A stretch of DNA of 55,465 nucleotides from Clostridia bacterium (GCA_017440965.1 JAFSGH010000021.1:1-55465); one strand, 5' to 3'; positions 1 to 8,637 are shown, numbered from the stretch's first letter. Notes: generated by a model not told the origin, from the sequence alone. Numbers and translations are program-made.

Positions 1-264
1 TTCACGGAAAGTTGGGGAATGATGTCGGCACGGGAGTGCCGGGGAAAAGTTTTGCTTGAGCTTTTTCAAAAGCTCACGGTGTCAAGAGGCAGAGCCTCTT
101 GTCGCACTCCGCAGAGTGCGAAATCTCTTATGCTTCCAATGGCGCAGGAGGGGAGAAAAACAGTCCGGTGGACTGTTTTTCGTTGGGAACCCTCGCCGGG
201 GGTTCCCAAGTGCGAAGCACAAAATGATTAAAGTGAGTAATATGATTCCCCAACTTTCCGTGAA
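1..264. repeat. Hairpin-chain element with 20-bp terminal inverted repeat (MITE-like)
   Basis: Bases 1-20 are the exact reverse complement of bases 245-264. Between them lie successive hairpins: 26-31/36-41, 58-65/68-75, 84-90/94-100, 103-109/114-120, 156-166/170-180 (11 bp), 183-192/200-209 (10 bp) and 210-213/217-220. Short reading frames cross it on both strands but none has a ribosome binding site or a recognisable product, so it is treated as non-coding. The layout fits a non-autonomous mobile element or a dispersed structured repeat. The true left end may lie outside the window, and no target-site duplication can be judged. Multi-copy status cannot be checked here. Confidence 0.7.
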
Positions 265-398
265 GAGGGTATTTTTTGATGCTTTGCGTAAAGAATACCT
301 CTGCAGCATAGCTTCTGTAATGATACGATTTTTTGCACAAGGTTTGATATTACGTGCTTGGCAGTATTAATGTTAAGTCATTATCTGCGTGCTTATAT

Positions 399-647
399 TT
401 ACAGCATAAAGGTTTTCAGCAACAGAAGAAGGATTACAGACGGCAAGCCGCCGAGGGCACTGATTATGACAGTGTAAATATTCAGCGGCATATTCCCGCC
501 GTATAAAGACATAATAAAATCGCAGGCAAACAGTGCCGCAATACCTGATAATACACAAAGTATGATCTGTGACGGTTTCAGTTTTTTTAGCATCAGTATT
601 ATAATTATAATTGCACTTATTGAAATAATTATGATAAATCTATTCAT
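399..647 (-). CDS. bofA: BofA-like pro-sigma-K processing inhibitor family protein
   Basis: A small integral membrane protein of 82 residues. It has a hydrophobic N-terminal segment (about 3-19), a second one in the middle (about 27-47) and a hydrophobic C-terminus. The C-terminal part (about 55-80), with N-I-Y-T-V, L-G-G-L-P-S and L-L-L-L-K, matches the conserved end of BofA (Asn-x-x-Thr, then Leu-Gly-x-Pro-Gly, then a Leu-rich tail). In Bacillus, BofA holds the protease SpoIVFB inactive in the outer forespore membrane. In Clostridia, BofA-like genes usually sit near recR/dnaX, which are not seen here; they may lie further left. The glycine normally after the proline is serine here. The family call is fairly firm; a sporulation role is inferred. 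Confidence 0.75.
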   Translation of the reverse strand: MNRFIIIISISAIIIIILMLKKLKPSQIILCVLSGIAALFACDFIMSLYGGNMPLNIYTVIISALGGLPSVILLLLLKTFML

Positions 648-766
648 TATATCACCTGTAATAATTTATGAATGAAAATATATAATTATGAATATTTGCA
701 CAATTTACAGATTTCGTTAAATTATTTCTGAAATTTGTAATATACTTATTGCAGAGGTGATAAATT

Positions 767-997
767 ATGAACAGTCATTCAAAGACATATGAGCAGTATT
801 GTTGGGTAAAGCAGAGGAATATCGTTATGGAGGAGACCGTCTATCATAACGGAAGGAAAAAAGTGATCTGTACAAATCTTATAGAATGTGATTCCTGCGG
901 AGGCTGTAAAAACAGTATTCTTTGTAAGCTATGGGAAGCTGACAAAAATGATTCCGATAAATACAAAATCGTCGGCTGCGAAGAATTGACTAACTAA
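767..997 (+). CDS. Small Cys-rich hypothetical protein
   Basis: A 76-residue protein I do not recognise. It starts at an ATG with an AGAGGTGAT ribosome binding site about 7 bases upstream. It is hydrophilic, with no signal peptide or membrane segment. Cysteines occur at C12, C35, C41, C44, C47, C53 and C70; the middle set forms C-x5-C-x2-C-x2-C-x5-C, which could hold zinc or an iron-sulfur cluster. A second possible start is Met21. It is followed by a terminator-like hairpin and then, after only 12 bases, by manA, so the two may share a transcript. No function is proposed. Confidence 0.55.
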   Translation: MNSHSKTYEQYCWVKQRNIVMEETVYHNGRKKVICTNLIECDSCGGCKNSILCKLWEADKNDSDKYKIVGCEELTN

Positions 998-1016
998 ATT
1001 AAATTTGCTATACTTG

Positions 1017-1051
1017 ATTACAGCCTGAATATTCCGGCTGTAATTTTTTTT
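1017..1051 (+). terminator. Rho-independent terminator / possible attenuator ahead of manA
   Basis: A 9-bp stem (1017-1025 with 1036-1044) with a 10-base loop is followed directly by a run of T to 1051. It ends 12 bases before the manA start, and the manA ribosome binding site (1053-1058) begins immediately after the T run, so there is no room for a separate manA promoter downstream of it. Confidence 0.8.
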
Positions 1052-1063
1052 GAAAGGACGGCT

Positions 1064-2044
1064 TTGCTGCCGATTTATATTATGGAAATTTTATCTCTTT
1101 ATCCCACACTGAAGGAAACCATCTGGGGAGGACGCTCTCTTATAGATGATTATGGCTTTGAGACAGACGGCGATAATGCTGCTGAAGCGTGGCTTCTTTC
1201 CTGTCATAAGGATGGCCCCAGCTTTGTTATGAACGGAGAATATGAAGGAAAAACTCTGGCTCAGGTTATTGCTGAAGAGGGTGAAGGTGTGCTCGGCACA
1301 AATAATATAGGAAAGCCTGATTTTCCTGTTCTTATAAAGCTTATTGATGCAAGAGATAAGCTTTCTGTTCAGGTGCATCCCGATGATGCGTATGCCCGTG
1401 AATATGAAAATGAAAACGGAAAAACAGAGGCCTGGTATGTGCTTAAATGTGATGAAGGTGCATCTCTTATTTACGGAATGAAAAACAGTCTTTCAAGAGA
1501 TGAATTTGCATCTGCTATTGAAAATGGAACCCTGCTTGACGATGTAAATGTAGTTGCCGTAAAGCCGGGCGATGTTGTATATATCCCGTCGGGCATGCTT
1601 CATGCAATAGGAGAGGGAATTCTTCTTGCTGAGGTTCAGCAGAGTTCTAATTCTACCTACCGTGTGTTTGATTATAACAGACGGGACAAAAACGGAAATC
1701 TCAGAGAGCTTCATATAAAGAAGGCTGTGGATGTAGTTGATCTTTCAACGGTGGATGTTGATTTTTCCGCTACAGGTGATAAGAAAATCTCGGGCGGTGC
1801 AGAAAAGACATATCTTACCGGCTGCGAATACTTCAGAATGACTCTTGTGGAAACAAAAGAGGGGTATGAAGACAGTGCAACAGATGAATCCTTTGTATCT
1901 CTTCTTGTGCTTGAGGGTGAAGGAGAATTGCGTTCCGATGAGCAGGTAATAGCTTTGAAAAAAGGTTCCAGTATCTTCATTCCCGCATCCTTCGGCAAAT
2001 ACAGTATATGCGGAGAATTATCAATTCTTGAAACAAGAACATAA
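1064..2044 (+). CDS. manA: Mannose-6-phosphate isomerase, class I
   Basis: Zinc-dependent cupin enzyme interconverting mannose 6-phosphate and fructose 6-phosphate in the cytoplasm. About 320 residues, the normal size for the short Firmicutes type. Visible family motifs are the N-terminal K-E-T-I-W-G-G, the metal-site Q-V-H-P-D-D (about residues 106-111), the downstream K-T-E-A-W glutamate and S-G-M-L-H-A-I with its histidine (about residue 180). The TTG at 1064 has a well-spaced AAAGGA site; the family-typical start M-E-I-L is the ATG at 1082, which lacks a close ribosome binding site. I give the TTG start but the ATG is possible. The gene sits immediately behind a terminator hairpin and 12 bases before the ABC-F gene, so it may depend on read-through. 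Confidence 0.9.
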   Translation: MLPIYIMEILSLYPTLKETIWGGRSLIDDYGFETDGDNAAEAWLLSCHKDGPSFVMNGEYEGKTLAQVIAEEGEGVLGTNNIGKPDFPVLIKLIDARDKLSVQVHPDDAYAREYENENGKTEAWYVLKCDEGASLIYGMKNSLSRDEFASAIENGTLLDDVNVVAVKPGDVVYIPSGMLHAIGEGILLAEVQQSSNSTYRVFDYNRRDKNGNLRELHIKKAVDVVDLSTVDVDFSATGDKKISGGAEKTYLTGCEYFRMTLVETKEGYEDSATDESFVSLLVLEGEGELRSDEQVIALKKGSSIFIPASFGKYSICGELSILETRT

Positions 2045-2056
2045 GGAATTATTATA

Positions 2057-3943
2057 ATGTCATTATTAAGTTGTCAGAATCTTCAGATATCTTTCGGACA
2101 AAGAGATATATTGATAAATGCTACCTTTGATATTGCAAAGGGTGATAAAATAGGGTTGATAGGCTCTAACGGCTGCGGAAAAACCTCACTTTTTAAGGCA
2201 ATATGCGGTATTCTTGAGCCTGCAGACGGCAAAGTGATAAAAGCTGCTTCAACTGAAATAGGCTTTGTTGAACAGCATGCCTGTGCAGGAAGTAAGCTTT
2301 CCGTATATGATGAGCTTCTGACGGTGTTCTCACGGCTTTTTGAAATTGAAAAGGAGCTCGAGGAGCTGCACCGAAAAATAGAGCTGACAGAAGGAAAGGT
2401 TCCTCAATACATAGAAATGCAGGCGGCACTCACCGAGGAATATCAGAATAAGGGCGGACTTACATACAAAAACAGGGCACATTCCTGCCTTAAGGGACTG
2501 GGCTTTACCGCTGAGGAGGAGAAGCTTCCCGTTTCTGCACTTTCAGGCGGACAAAGAACAAAGCTCAGCCTCGGAAAGCTGCTTCTCAGTGAGCCTGATC
2601 TTATGCTGTTGGACGAGCCTACCAATCATCTTGACATCAGAAGTGTTGAGTGGTTAGAGGATTTTATCGGAAAGTTCAATGGCACTGTAATGATCGTATC
2701 CCATGACCGTTATTTTCTTGATAAGACCACTTCAAGAACCCTTGAAATTGCAAATAAGCGGCTTTACCAGGGTAAAGGCAGTTATTCTGTCTATATGAAA
2801 ACAAAGGATCTGCGTCTTGAGACTGAACGCAGAGAGTATGAAAAGGCACAGATCGAGATAAAAAGAATTGAAAAAATGATTGAACAGCAAAAGCAGTTTA
2901 ATCAGGAGAGAAATTATATTACGATCGCAAGCAAGGAAAAGCAGATCGAAAGAATAAAGGCAACAATGCCTGAGCTTCCGCCAAAAGAAAAGACAGTAAA
3001 GCTTCGGTTTGCAGAGTGTGTGCGTGCGGGGGACGAGGTACTTATTGCTGAAAATCTCAGCAAGCAATATGACGGAAAAACTCTCTTTAAGGGAGTGGAT
3101 ATCAGGCTTTACCGAGGTGAAAAGGTCTTTATTTTAGGTCCTAACGGTTGCGGAAAAACAACACTTTTAGGTCTTATTATGAATAAGCTTCCCAAGGATG
3201 ACGGCATATCAAGATTCGGACATAATGTTACGGTCGGATATTTTGAGCAGACGCAGAAGGCTCTTATGTCCGAAAAAACAGTTCTTTCGGAGTTGTATGA
3301 CCGTTTCCCGACAAAGACAGTTTCCGAATTAAGAGGCTATCTCGGTGCTTTTAATTTTAAGAACGACGATATAGAAAAGCTCATGTGCGATCTTTCGGGC
3401 GGAGAAAGAGCAAGAGTTGCACTGCTTATTCTTATACTGAAAAAGCCTAATTTTCTTATTCTTGACGAGCCTACCAATCATCTTGATTTTGCATCAAGAG
3501 AGGTGCTTGAGGATGCTTTGCAGGAATATGACGGCACTATTCTTTGTGTATCCCATGACAGATACTTTGTGAACAGGATAGCATCAAAGATTCTTTATTT
3601 TGACGGCGAGAGCATCGTTACTTATGAAGGAAATTATGATGATTATCTTTCCTTTATTGCAGGTAAAACGGAGAAGACCGAGACTAAGGCTCCGAAAAAG
3701 GTTAATGACTATAAGCTGAGAAAAGAGCTTGAAAGTCAGGAGCGAAAGAAGAAAACAAGGCTTCAGAAGCTTGAAGGGATGCTTGAAGAGGCACAGAAGG
3801 AGAGAGACGGGGTAAATTCTCTTCTTGCCTCCGATGAGGTTATGGCTGATTATGAAAGGATAATGGAGCTTACTGCAAGGCTTGAAGAGATCAATGCTTC
3901 TATTGAGGAAATGGAGCTTGAATGGCTCGAGTTGTCTGAATAA
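2057..3943 (+). CDS. ABC-F family ATP-binding protein (ribosome-associated type)
   Basis: A soluble twin ATPase of 628 residues with no membrane segments, typical of the ABC-F translation factors or antibiotic-resistance proteins. The first nucleotide-binding domain has G-S-N-G-C-G-K-T (about 36-43), L-S-G-G-Q and L-L-D-E-P-T-N-H-L-D. The second has G-P-N-G-C-G-K-T, L-S-G-G-E and I-L-D-E-P-T-N-H-L-D. Between them is a charged helical linker (about 240-320) that in the family reaches toward the ribosomal P-site tRNA. A Lys/Glu-rich coiled coil of about 90 residues ends the protein, as in the YdiF/Uup groups. The ATG follows AAGGAATT. It lies 12 bases after manA and ends at a strong terminator. 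Resistance cannot be told from a housekeeping role here. Confidence 0.9.
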   Translation: MSLLSCQNLQISFGQRDILINATFDIAKGDKIGLIGSNGCGKTSLFKAICGILEPADGKVIKAASTEIGFVEQHACAGSKLSVYDELLTVFSRLFEIEKELEELHRKIELTEGKVPQYIEMQAALTEEYQNKGGLTYKNRAHSCLKGLGFTAEEEKLPVSALSGGQRTKLSLGKLLLSEPDLMLLDEPTNHLDIRSVEWLEDFIGKFNGTVMIVSHDRYFLDKTTSRTLEIANKRLYQGKGSYSVYMKTKDLRLETERREYEKAQIEIKRIEKMIEQQKQFNQERNYITIASKEKQIERIKATMPELPPKEKTVKLRFAECVRAGDEVLIAENLSKQYDGKTLFKGVDIRLYRGEKVFILGPNGCGKTTLLGLIMNKLPKDDGISRFGHNVTVGYFEQTQKALMSEKTVLSELYDRFPTKTVSELRGYLGAFNFKNDDIEKLMCDLSGGERARVALLILILKKPNFLILDEPTNHLDFASREVLEDALQEYDGTILCVSHDRYFVNRIASKILYFDGESIVTYEGNYDDYLSFIAGKTEKTETKAPKKVNDYKLRKELESQERKKKTRLQKLEGMLEEAQKERDGVNSLLASDEVMADYERIMELTARLEEINASIEEMELEWLELSE

Positions 3944-3947
3944 AATT

Positions 3948-3990
3948 ACTCCTGAGACAGATGTATATTTTGTCTCGGGAGTTTCTTTTC
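3948..3990 (+). terminator. Rho-independent terminator after the ABC-F gene
   Basis: A 12-bp stem (3948-3959 with 3971-3982, one G-T pair) is followed by a T-rich stretch. Confidence 0.85.
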
Positions 3991-4099
3991 TTTGCTTGAT
4001 ATTTTTTGTAATTGCTGTTTTGAAATAAGATAATTAAGCATATTTAATGACAGTAAATTTTTAGTATAAGAAAAAATCTTACGATTTGTCAACCCCCTA

Positions 4100-4230
4100 C
4101 CCCCAATCTTGGGGGCTGCAGGTGTTTCTTGTTATAAGCTAAATTGCTCACATTGCGAGCAATTTCCTATATAATAAAAAAGCATTCTGCATTACTCCGC
4201 CGTTCCTCAATATTGGAGGCGAAAAGGAGT
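4100..4230. repeat. Hairpin-rich intergenic stretch
   Basis: In the 300-base gap between the ABC-F gene and the minus-strand lipoprotein there are several stem-loops without a gene: 4100-4106/4109-4115 (C5 and G5 runs), 4141-4149/4157-4165 (9 bp) and 4205-4208/4216-4219 nested in an outer 4194-4198/4226-4230. No ribosome binding site plus reading frame is seen. It may be a decayed structured repeat or an unrecognised small RNA; nothing further can be said. Confidence 0.4.
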
Positions 4231-4249
4231 TTTTGATATATAGAAAATA

Positions 4250-4284
4250 AATCCCGTATGAGGTGCTGTGCCTTATACGGGATT
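4250..4284 (-). terminator. Terminator for the minus-strand lipoprotein gene
   Basis: A 14-bp stem (4250-4263 with 4271-4284, one G-T pair) and a 7-base loop. On the minus strand it is followed by a T-rich run (complement of 4236-4249). It lies 10 bases beyond the stop codon of the gene. Confidence 0.75.
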
Positions 4285-4293
4285 CAGATATGT

Positions 4294-5271
4294 TTATTCG
4301 GGAACTACTATTGATATTGTAGAATCAGTATTTGTAATGGCATTTACGATGACCTCTTCAATGTAATCACCTGAGCCGACAGCAGTATATCTGAATATTA
4401 CTGTTGTGGCACCGGGAGATACTGCAGAGATAAGAAATTCGTAGGCGTTTGCATTTTCATCATAATACTCCGAGCTCATCACGGCTATATTTTCATCCTC
4501 TACGGTGCATACCCATTTGCTGTGTGAATTTTCTCCTGCTCTTAAAATGAGCAGTGCGGAGTTGCCGTTAAGCGTTACCTGAAGATCTGCATTTACTGTT
4601 TCAGCGCCGTTTGTTTCAGGCTCGGATGTCACTTCCTTTGAATTAACGAGGATAAGCTCATTTTCCGAGTAACGGTATGTTTTTTCAACGGTACGGGCGG
4701 TCGTCAGCTTTTCAAATGCTGTCACGGTTTTTTTCTGAGCATCAAATTCCGGATTTGCAAGGCTTGAAAGAGGAAGATAATAAGTGAAGGTTCTTGAGGA
4801 AGAATCCCATAAGAAGCAGAAATAATAGGAATTAAGAGTATCCTTATAATAACAGACACCGAAATCATTATAGCCGTCATAGTTCATATCAGAGGAAATG
4901 AAAACAGGCTTTCCGTCTGTTTTTGATGCGGAATATCCCTCGGCAAATACAGTGAATACTTTATCTCCGTACTCATCGTTGAGGATGAAGTGCTCATCCT
5001 GAAAATATACCGTAAGCTTGCCGTATATCTCAGATTCAAATGTACCTGCTTCAAGTGCCTTTTTTTTATTGAATTCAATTTCCTTTTCTTCTGTTGCTGC
5101 GGCTTCTGTGGTTAGCTCATCAGTCATTGTTTCTTCTTCTGAAGTCAGCTCTTCTGATGACGGCTCCTGAGGATTCTGCCATCCGGTTTTGTGACTGACT
5201 TCCTTATCCTTGCATGAAGCAAAGGTCATTATAATTATAAAAACAGATATCAGTGCTATAAATCTTTTCAT
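4294..5271 (-). CDS. Putative lipoprotein with a calcium-loop-like motif and C-terminal Ig-like region
   Basis: An extracytoplasmic lipoprotein of about 325 residues. The start is the ATG at 5271, which has a strong AGGAGGGG site; a longer frame to 5310 lacks one. Residues 1-19 are a hydrophobic signal ending in a T-F-A-S-C lipobox with Cys20. A Ser/Thr/Glu-rich linker follows (about 21-65). At 128-136 there is D-M-N-Y-D-G-Y-N-D, an acidic DxNxDGxxD loop like those of FG-GAP or EF-hand-type calcium sites. The last 90 residues look like a bacterial Ig-like (BIG2) fold, with V-S-P-G-A-T-T-V near the end. Function is unknown; it may bind a surface ligand. It is a single-gene unit between two terminators and the mscL promoter. 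Confidence 0.75.
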   Translation of the reverse strand: MKRFIALISVFIIIMTFASCKDKEVSHKTGWQNPQEPSSEELTSEEETMTDELTTEAAATEEKEIEFNKKKALEAGTFESEIYGKLTVYFQDEHFILNDEYGDKVFTVFAEGYSASKTDGKPVFISSDMNYDGYNDFGVCYYKDTLNSYYFCFLWDSSSRTFTYYLPLSSLANPEFDAQKKTVTAFEKLTTARTVEKTYRYSENELILVNSKEVTSEPETNGAETVNADLQVTLNGNSALLILRAGENSHSKWVCTVEDENIAVMSSEYYDENANAYEFLISAVSPGATTVIFRYTAVGSGDYIEEVIVNAITNTDSTISIVVPE

Positions 5272-5351
5272 AAAATTCCCCTCCTGTATAGGATAATTAT
5301 ATAATAGCATTTTTTTATATTATAATCAACATATGCACAATAAAAAAACTG

Positions 5352-5380
5352 TTGAGTTTGTGTTAGTATTATGTTATACT
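5352..5380 (+). promoter_or_regulatory. Sigma-A-type promoter for mscL
   Basis: TTGAGT at 5352-5357 and TATACT at 5375-5380, spacer 17 bases, ending 40 bases before the mscL start. Confidence 0.7.
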
Positions 5381-5420
5381 TTTTTTGTTAAAATTTAACT
5401 TAAACAAAGGAGCGTTTTTT

Positions 5421-5873
5421 ATGAAAAAATTTCTAAGTGACTTCAAGGCATTTGCTCTTAAGGGCAATATCGTGGATATGGCAATAGGTGTTGTAATCGG
5501 CGGTGCCTTCGGCAAGATCGTTACCTCACTTGTTAATGATATCATTACTCCTCTTATCGGACTTCTTACAGGTAATATTTCACTTTCTGAGCTTAAGTTT
5601 GTGCTTGCTCCTGCTGTTATTGACGCTGTAACGGGCGAGGTTACAACTCCTGAGCTTGCTGTTACATACGGTGCATTTTTGCAGACAGTTATCGACTTCC
5701 TTATTATTGCTCTTTCTATTTTTATTGTTATGAGAATTGCAATGAATACAAGAAAAAAGATAGAGGATATGAAGAAGAAGGAAGAAGAAGCAAAGGAAGA
5801 GGAAGCAGAAGAAGAAAAAGAAACAGAGCTTTCCGTTCTTCTTGAAATCAGAGAACTTCTTAAAAAAGAATAA
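5421..5873 (+). CDS. mscL: Large-conductance mechanosensitive channel
   Basis: Pore protein that opens under membrane tension to release solutes during osmotic downshock; the family works as a homopentamer. About 150 residues. Start chosen at the ATG 5421 with an AAAGGAG site; an upstream in-frame start at 5385 lacks one. The amphipathic N-terminal helix is followed by the conserved first transmembrane segment with G-N-I-V-D-M-A-I-G-V-V-I-G-G-A-F (about 16-31), a periplasmic loop (about 50-78), the second transmembrane segment (about 85-105) and an unusually long Lys/Glu-rich cytoplasmic helix (about 108-140). Transcribed from its own promoter; the permease gene follows after 57 bases and may be co-transcribed. 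Confidence 0.95.
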   Translation: MKKFLSDFKAFALKGNIVDMAIGVVIGGAFGKIVTSLVNDIITPLIGLLTGNISLSELKFVLAPAVIDAVTGEVTTPELAVTYGAFLQTVIDFLIIALSIFIVMRIAMNTRKKIEDMKKKEEEAKEEEAEEEKETELSVLLEIRELLKKE

Positions 5874-5930
5874 ACTGACGGCTTGTATTAAATAAATTTT
5901 CGGATCGGAATTTAAGAAAGAGGAGAATTT

Positions 5931-7373
5931 ATGAGTGATCTAAAAAAGAAATACGGATTGTTTACAGCAATTTGTATGGTTGTCGGAATAGTCATAGGCT
6001 CAGGCGTATTCTTTAAGGCTCAGGATATTCTTAAGGTAACTGAGGGAAATATGCTTCAGGGCATTATCGCCTGGCTTGTAGGCGGTATTGTAATGCTTTT
6101 TTGTGTGCTTGCTTTTTCGGTAATGGCACAGAAATATGAAAAGGTCAACGGCATCGTAGACTACGCAGAAATGACAATGGGTAAGAAATACGCCTATTTT
6201 ATAGGCTGGTTCCTTACATTCTTGTATTATCCCACGATGACATCTGTGCTTTCCTGGGTTTGTGCAAGATATACTCTTACATTTTTATGCTCCGCAAATC
6301 CCGATATTGCTTTGCATATCGGTGCAGACGCGGGCGGAACGGTTTTCGGTCCGGAATGTATGACTCTTGCCTGTTTTTATCTCGTACTCAGCTTCGCGAT
6401 CAATGCCCTGTCACCTAAAATTGCCGGCAAGGTTCAGGTGTCAACAACGGTTATAAAGCTTATTCCCCTTGCTCTTATGGCAGTGGTAGGTACGATCTAC
6501 GGCTTTACGCATCCTGCAGAAGGCTCAGATATGTCCGTTATAGTTTTTAATTTCTCACACGAGGTCAAGTCCTGGGATCTTCTTTTCCCTGCAGTTGTGG
6601 CTACTGCATTTGCCTATGAAGGCTGGATCGTTGCAACCTCGATCAATGCAGAGCTTAAGAATTCAAAGCGAAATCTTCCTATAGCGCTTGTCGTCGGTGC
6701 ACTTATAATTATTGCTGTATATGTATTCTACTTTATTGGTGTTTCAGGCGGTGCTTCCGCAGAAACTCTTATCACAAACGGTGCGACTGTTGCTTTCTCA
6801 AATGTTTTTGGTTCTGTTTTCGGAAATATACTGAATCTTTTTGTTGCTATCTCGTGTCTCGGCACCTTGAACGGCCTTATGCTTGGTTGCTCAAGAGGAC
6901 TTTATTCTATAGCTGCAAGAGGCTACGGTCCTAAGCCGCATATATTCAATCAGGTAGATAAAGAGACAAATATGCCTGTTAATTCCAGTGTTGTTGCTGC
7001 TCTTCTTACTGCATTCTGGCTGCTGTATTTTTATTATTCACAGCTTGCTCCCAAGAGCTGGTTCGGTATTTTTACCTTCGATTCATCGGAGCTTCCCATT
7101 GTAACAACATATGCATTATATATTCCTATCTTTGTAGCATTCATGGTAAAAGCGAAGGATGTGCATCCCGTAAAGAGATTCCTTCTTCCGTCCCTTGCTA
7201 TTATCGGTTCTGTATTTATGGTTTATGCGGCAGTATATGCTCACGGTATAAAGCCGTATATGCTTGCAGCTGCAGAGGGAAAATTCAACTGTCCCGTAAT
7301 TTTCTATCTTATAATATTTGCCATAATACTGTTTGCGGGAATATTCTTTATGGATAAGAAAAAGAAAAAATAA
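5931..7373 (+). CDS. APC-superfamily amino acid permease
   Basis: An integral membrane transporter of 480 residues with about 12 hydrophobic segments. The first segment has the APC signature G-I-V-I-G-S-G-V-F (about 19-27), which binds the amino-acid backbone in this fold. Helix 6 has A-F-A-Y-E-G-W. These features and the length are closest to the LAT/SteT-like exchanger group, but the substrate cannot be read from the sequence. The C-terminus is a short Lys-rich tail. It starts at an ATG with an AAGAGGAG site. It is followed by a strong terminator. Confidence 0.85.
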   Translation: MSDLKKKYGLFTAICMVVGIVIGSGVFFKAQDILKVTEGNMLQGIIAWLVGGIVMLFCVLAFSVMAQKYEKVNGIVDYAEMTMGKKYAYFIGWFLTFLYYPTMTSVLSWVCARYTLTFLCSANPDIALHIGADAGGTVFGPECMTLACFYLVLSFAINALSPKIAGKVQVSTTVIKLIPLALMAVVGTIYGFTHPAEGSDMSVIVFNFSHEVKSWDLLFPAVVATAFAYEGWIVATSINAELKNSKRNLPIALVVGALIIIAVYVFYFIGVSGGASAETLITNGATVAFSNVFGSVFGNILNLFVAISCLGTLNGLMLGCSRGLYSIAARGYGPKPHIFNQVDKETNMPVNSSVVAALLTAFWLLYFYYSQLAPKSWFGIFTFDSSELPIVTTYALYIPIFVAFMVKAKDVHPVKRFLLPSLAIIGSVFMVYAAVYAHGIKPYMLAAAEGKFNCPVIFYLIIFAIILFAGIFFMDKKKKK

Positions 7374-7395
7374 AATTATTCCGGTATAATAATAT

Positions 7396-7437
7396 ACGGC
7401 AGTGACTTTTTATGGTCACTGCCGTGTTTTTTTTGTA
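7396..7437 (+). terminator. Rho-independent terminator after the permease gene
   Basis: An 11-bp perfect stem (7396-7406 with 7415-7425), an 8-base loop and a long T run. Confidence 0.9.
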
Positions 7438-7455
7438 TTAAAATCTACAAAGGGA

Positions 7456-7992
7456 TCATTCTGCCGTAATTGTCAGCGGTATCTCAAGAAGCTTTGATGT
7501 TGCAGATTCCTTTGTAAGCCCTGAGGTATATTCAATATTAATTTTCGGTGAAAATGTGCCTTTGCCTGCCATTTTTAAGGTTAGATCAATCTGCCAATGA
7601 AATGTATCAGGCTCACCGTTCGTTGCTGTAAGCATCAGTTCTTCAATAGCTTTGTTTTCCGTAACGGAATTCAGAGCCGTAAAAACGATTGAGTCATATT
7701 CTATTCCCTTGATGCTGAAGCTGTTTAATATTGCATAAAAATCCGCCTGCGTCTTTTTTGCAGAAAGAAGCATCGTAAGTGTATAGGTATCAGTTGCCTG
7801 AGAGGATCTTACAAGCTTAAATTCGGTATTTTCAAGTGTCAGCTCAATTCTGTCTGCTATGAGATTCTCAAAGCTGCCTGATTGAACACTCGGCTTTTTG
7901 CCGCCTATAACGGCTGCGGCGGAAACTGTTATTGCTATGACGAGCACCGAAACCAATAATGTAATAACAAATTTATTCCTGACGGAGTTCAT
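7456..7992 (-). CDS. Hypothetical membrane-anchored or secreted protein
   Basis: A 178-residue protein I cannot assign. Residues 8-30 form one hydrophobic segment after a short basic N-terminus, so it is either an uncleaved anchor or a signal peptide; no lipobox is seen. The rest is predicted mainly beta, with alternating polar and hydrophobic residues, and contains no cysteine. The ATG at 7992 has an AAGGAGGG site. It is the last gene of the minus-strand operon that begins with glmU, 47 bases beyond the RNase M5-like gene, and converges on the permease terminator. Confidence 0.6.
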   Translation of the reverse strand: MNSVRNKFVITLLVSVLVIAITVSAAAVIGGKKPSVQSGSFENLIADRIELTLENTEFKLVRSSQATDTYTLTMLLSAKKTQADFYAILNSFSIKGIEYDSIVFTALNSVTENKAIEELMLTATNGEPDTFHWQIDLTLKMAGKGTFSPKINIEYTSGLTKESATSKLLEIPLTITAE

Positions 7993-8039
7993 ATTGAGCC
8001 CTCCTTTTTATTATATTCTAAAATAATGCGGCTGATATG

Positions 8040-8633
8040 TCAATCGGAAAATAATTCCTCTGCTTTTTTCTGAAAATCGTCGTATGTCATACAGGAATTA
8101 AGAAGCTGTAAAAGATTCTTTCCTGTAAGCCTTGCGGGAAGCCCTAAACTTAATAAAAATTTTCTTCTTCTTTCAGCACTGTTTTCTCCCCCTGAAAGAC
8201 CTTTTTCAAAGAGATCTGCGGAGGTTATTGATCTTGAGGGCTTATTGTCCCCGACCTCTGAAAACAGGCCTGTGCGAAGAAGAGCCTGCTCAATTACAGA
8301 GTTATCTATGCCCTCGACTCCGAGCTTTCCTTCTTTTGAAGGAGTCTCTTTTCTCTTTTCTTTTCCGTAGATATCAGGGATATACGCGTGGACTATTCTG
8401 TTCTCGGGAACGATATTTTTCAGAAAATTTCTGATCTTAAAACCTGCGGCATCAGAATCCGTAAGAATTATAAGTCCCTTTTCGAGGGCTAATTTTTTTA
8501 TGAAGGTCTGCTTTTCTTTTGAATTGAATATGCCGAAGCCGTCCGTCGTAATGATCAGAGCGTCAATGATTCCCGAAAGCCTTGCTTTGTCATATCTGCC
8601 CTCGACTATTACAGCCTTTGTTGTATGAAGCAT
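8040..8633 (-). CDS. TOPRIM-domain protein related to ribonuclease M5 (DUF4093-like)
   Basis: A 197-residue protein with an N-terminal TOPRIM domain: I-V-E-G-R-Y-D (about 9-15, catalytic Glu) and L-T-D-S-D-A-A-G (about 57-64, the D-x-D metal pair). After this comes K-L-G-V-E-G-I-D, like the V-G-V-E-H motif of RNase M5, and a C-terminal helical region (about 135-197). RNase M5 matures 5S rRNA in Firmicutes. This protein is close to that family but the C-terminal part looks like the clostridial DUF4093 variant, so 5S processing is inferred. It lies 4 bases after holA in the same operon. Confidence 0.75.
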   Translation of the reverse strand: MLHTTKAVIVEGRYDKARLSGIIDALIITTDGFGIFNSKEKQTFIKKLALEKGLIILTDSDAAGFKIRNFLKNIVPENRIVHAYIPDIYGKEKRKETPSKEGKLGVEGIDNSVIEQALLRTGLFSEVGDNKPSRSITSADLFEKGLSGGENSAERRRKFLLSLGLPARLTGKNLLQLLNSCMTYDDFQKKAEELFSD

Positions 8634-8637
8634 TATA

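Noticed and set aside
56-370. Several overlapping open frames on both strands in the first 370 bases
   Set aside because: They run through the hairpin chain, have no ribosome binding site and no recognisable protein pattern.
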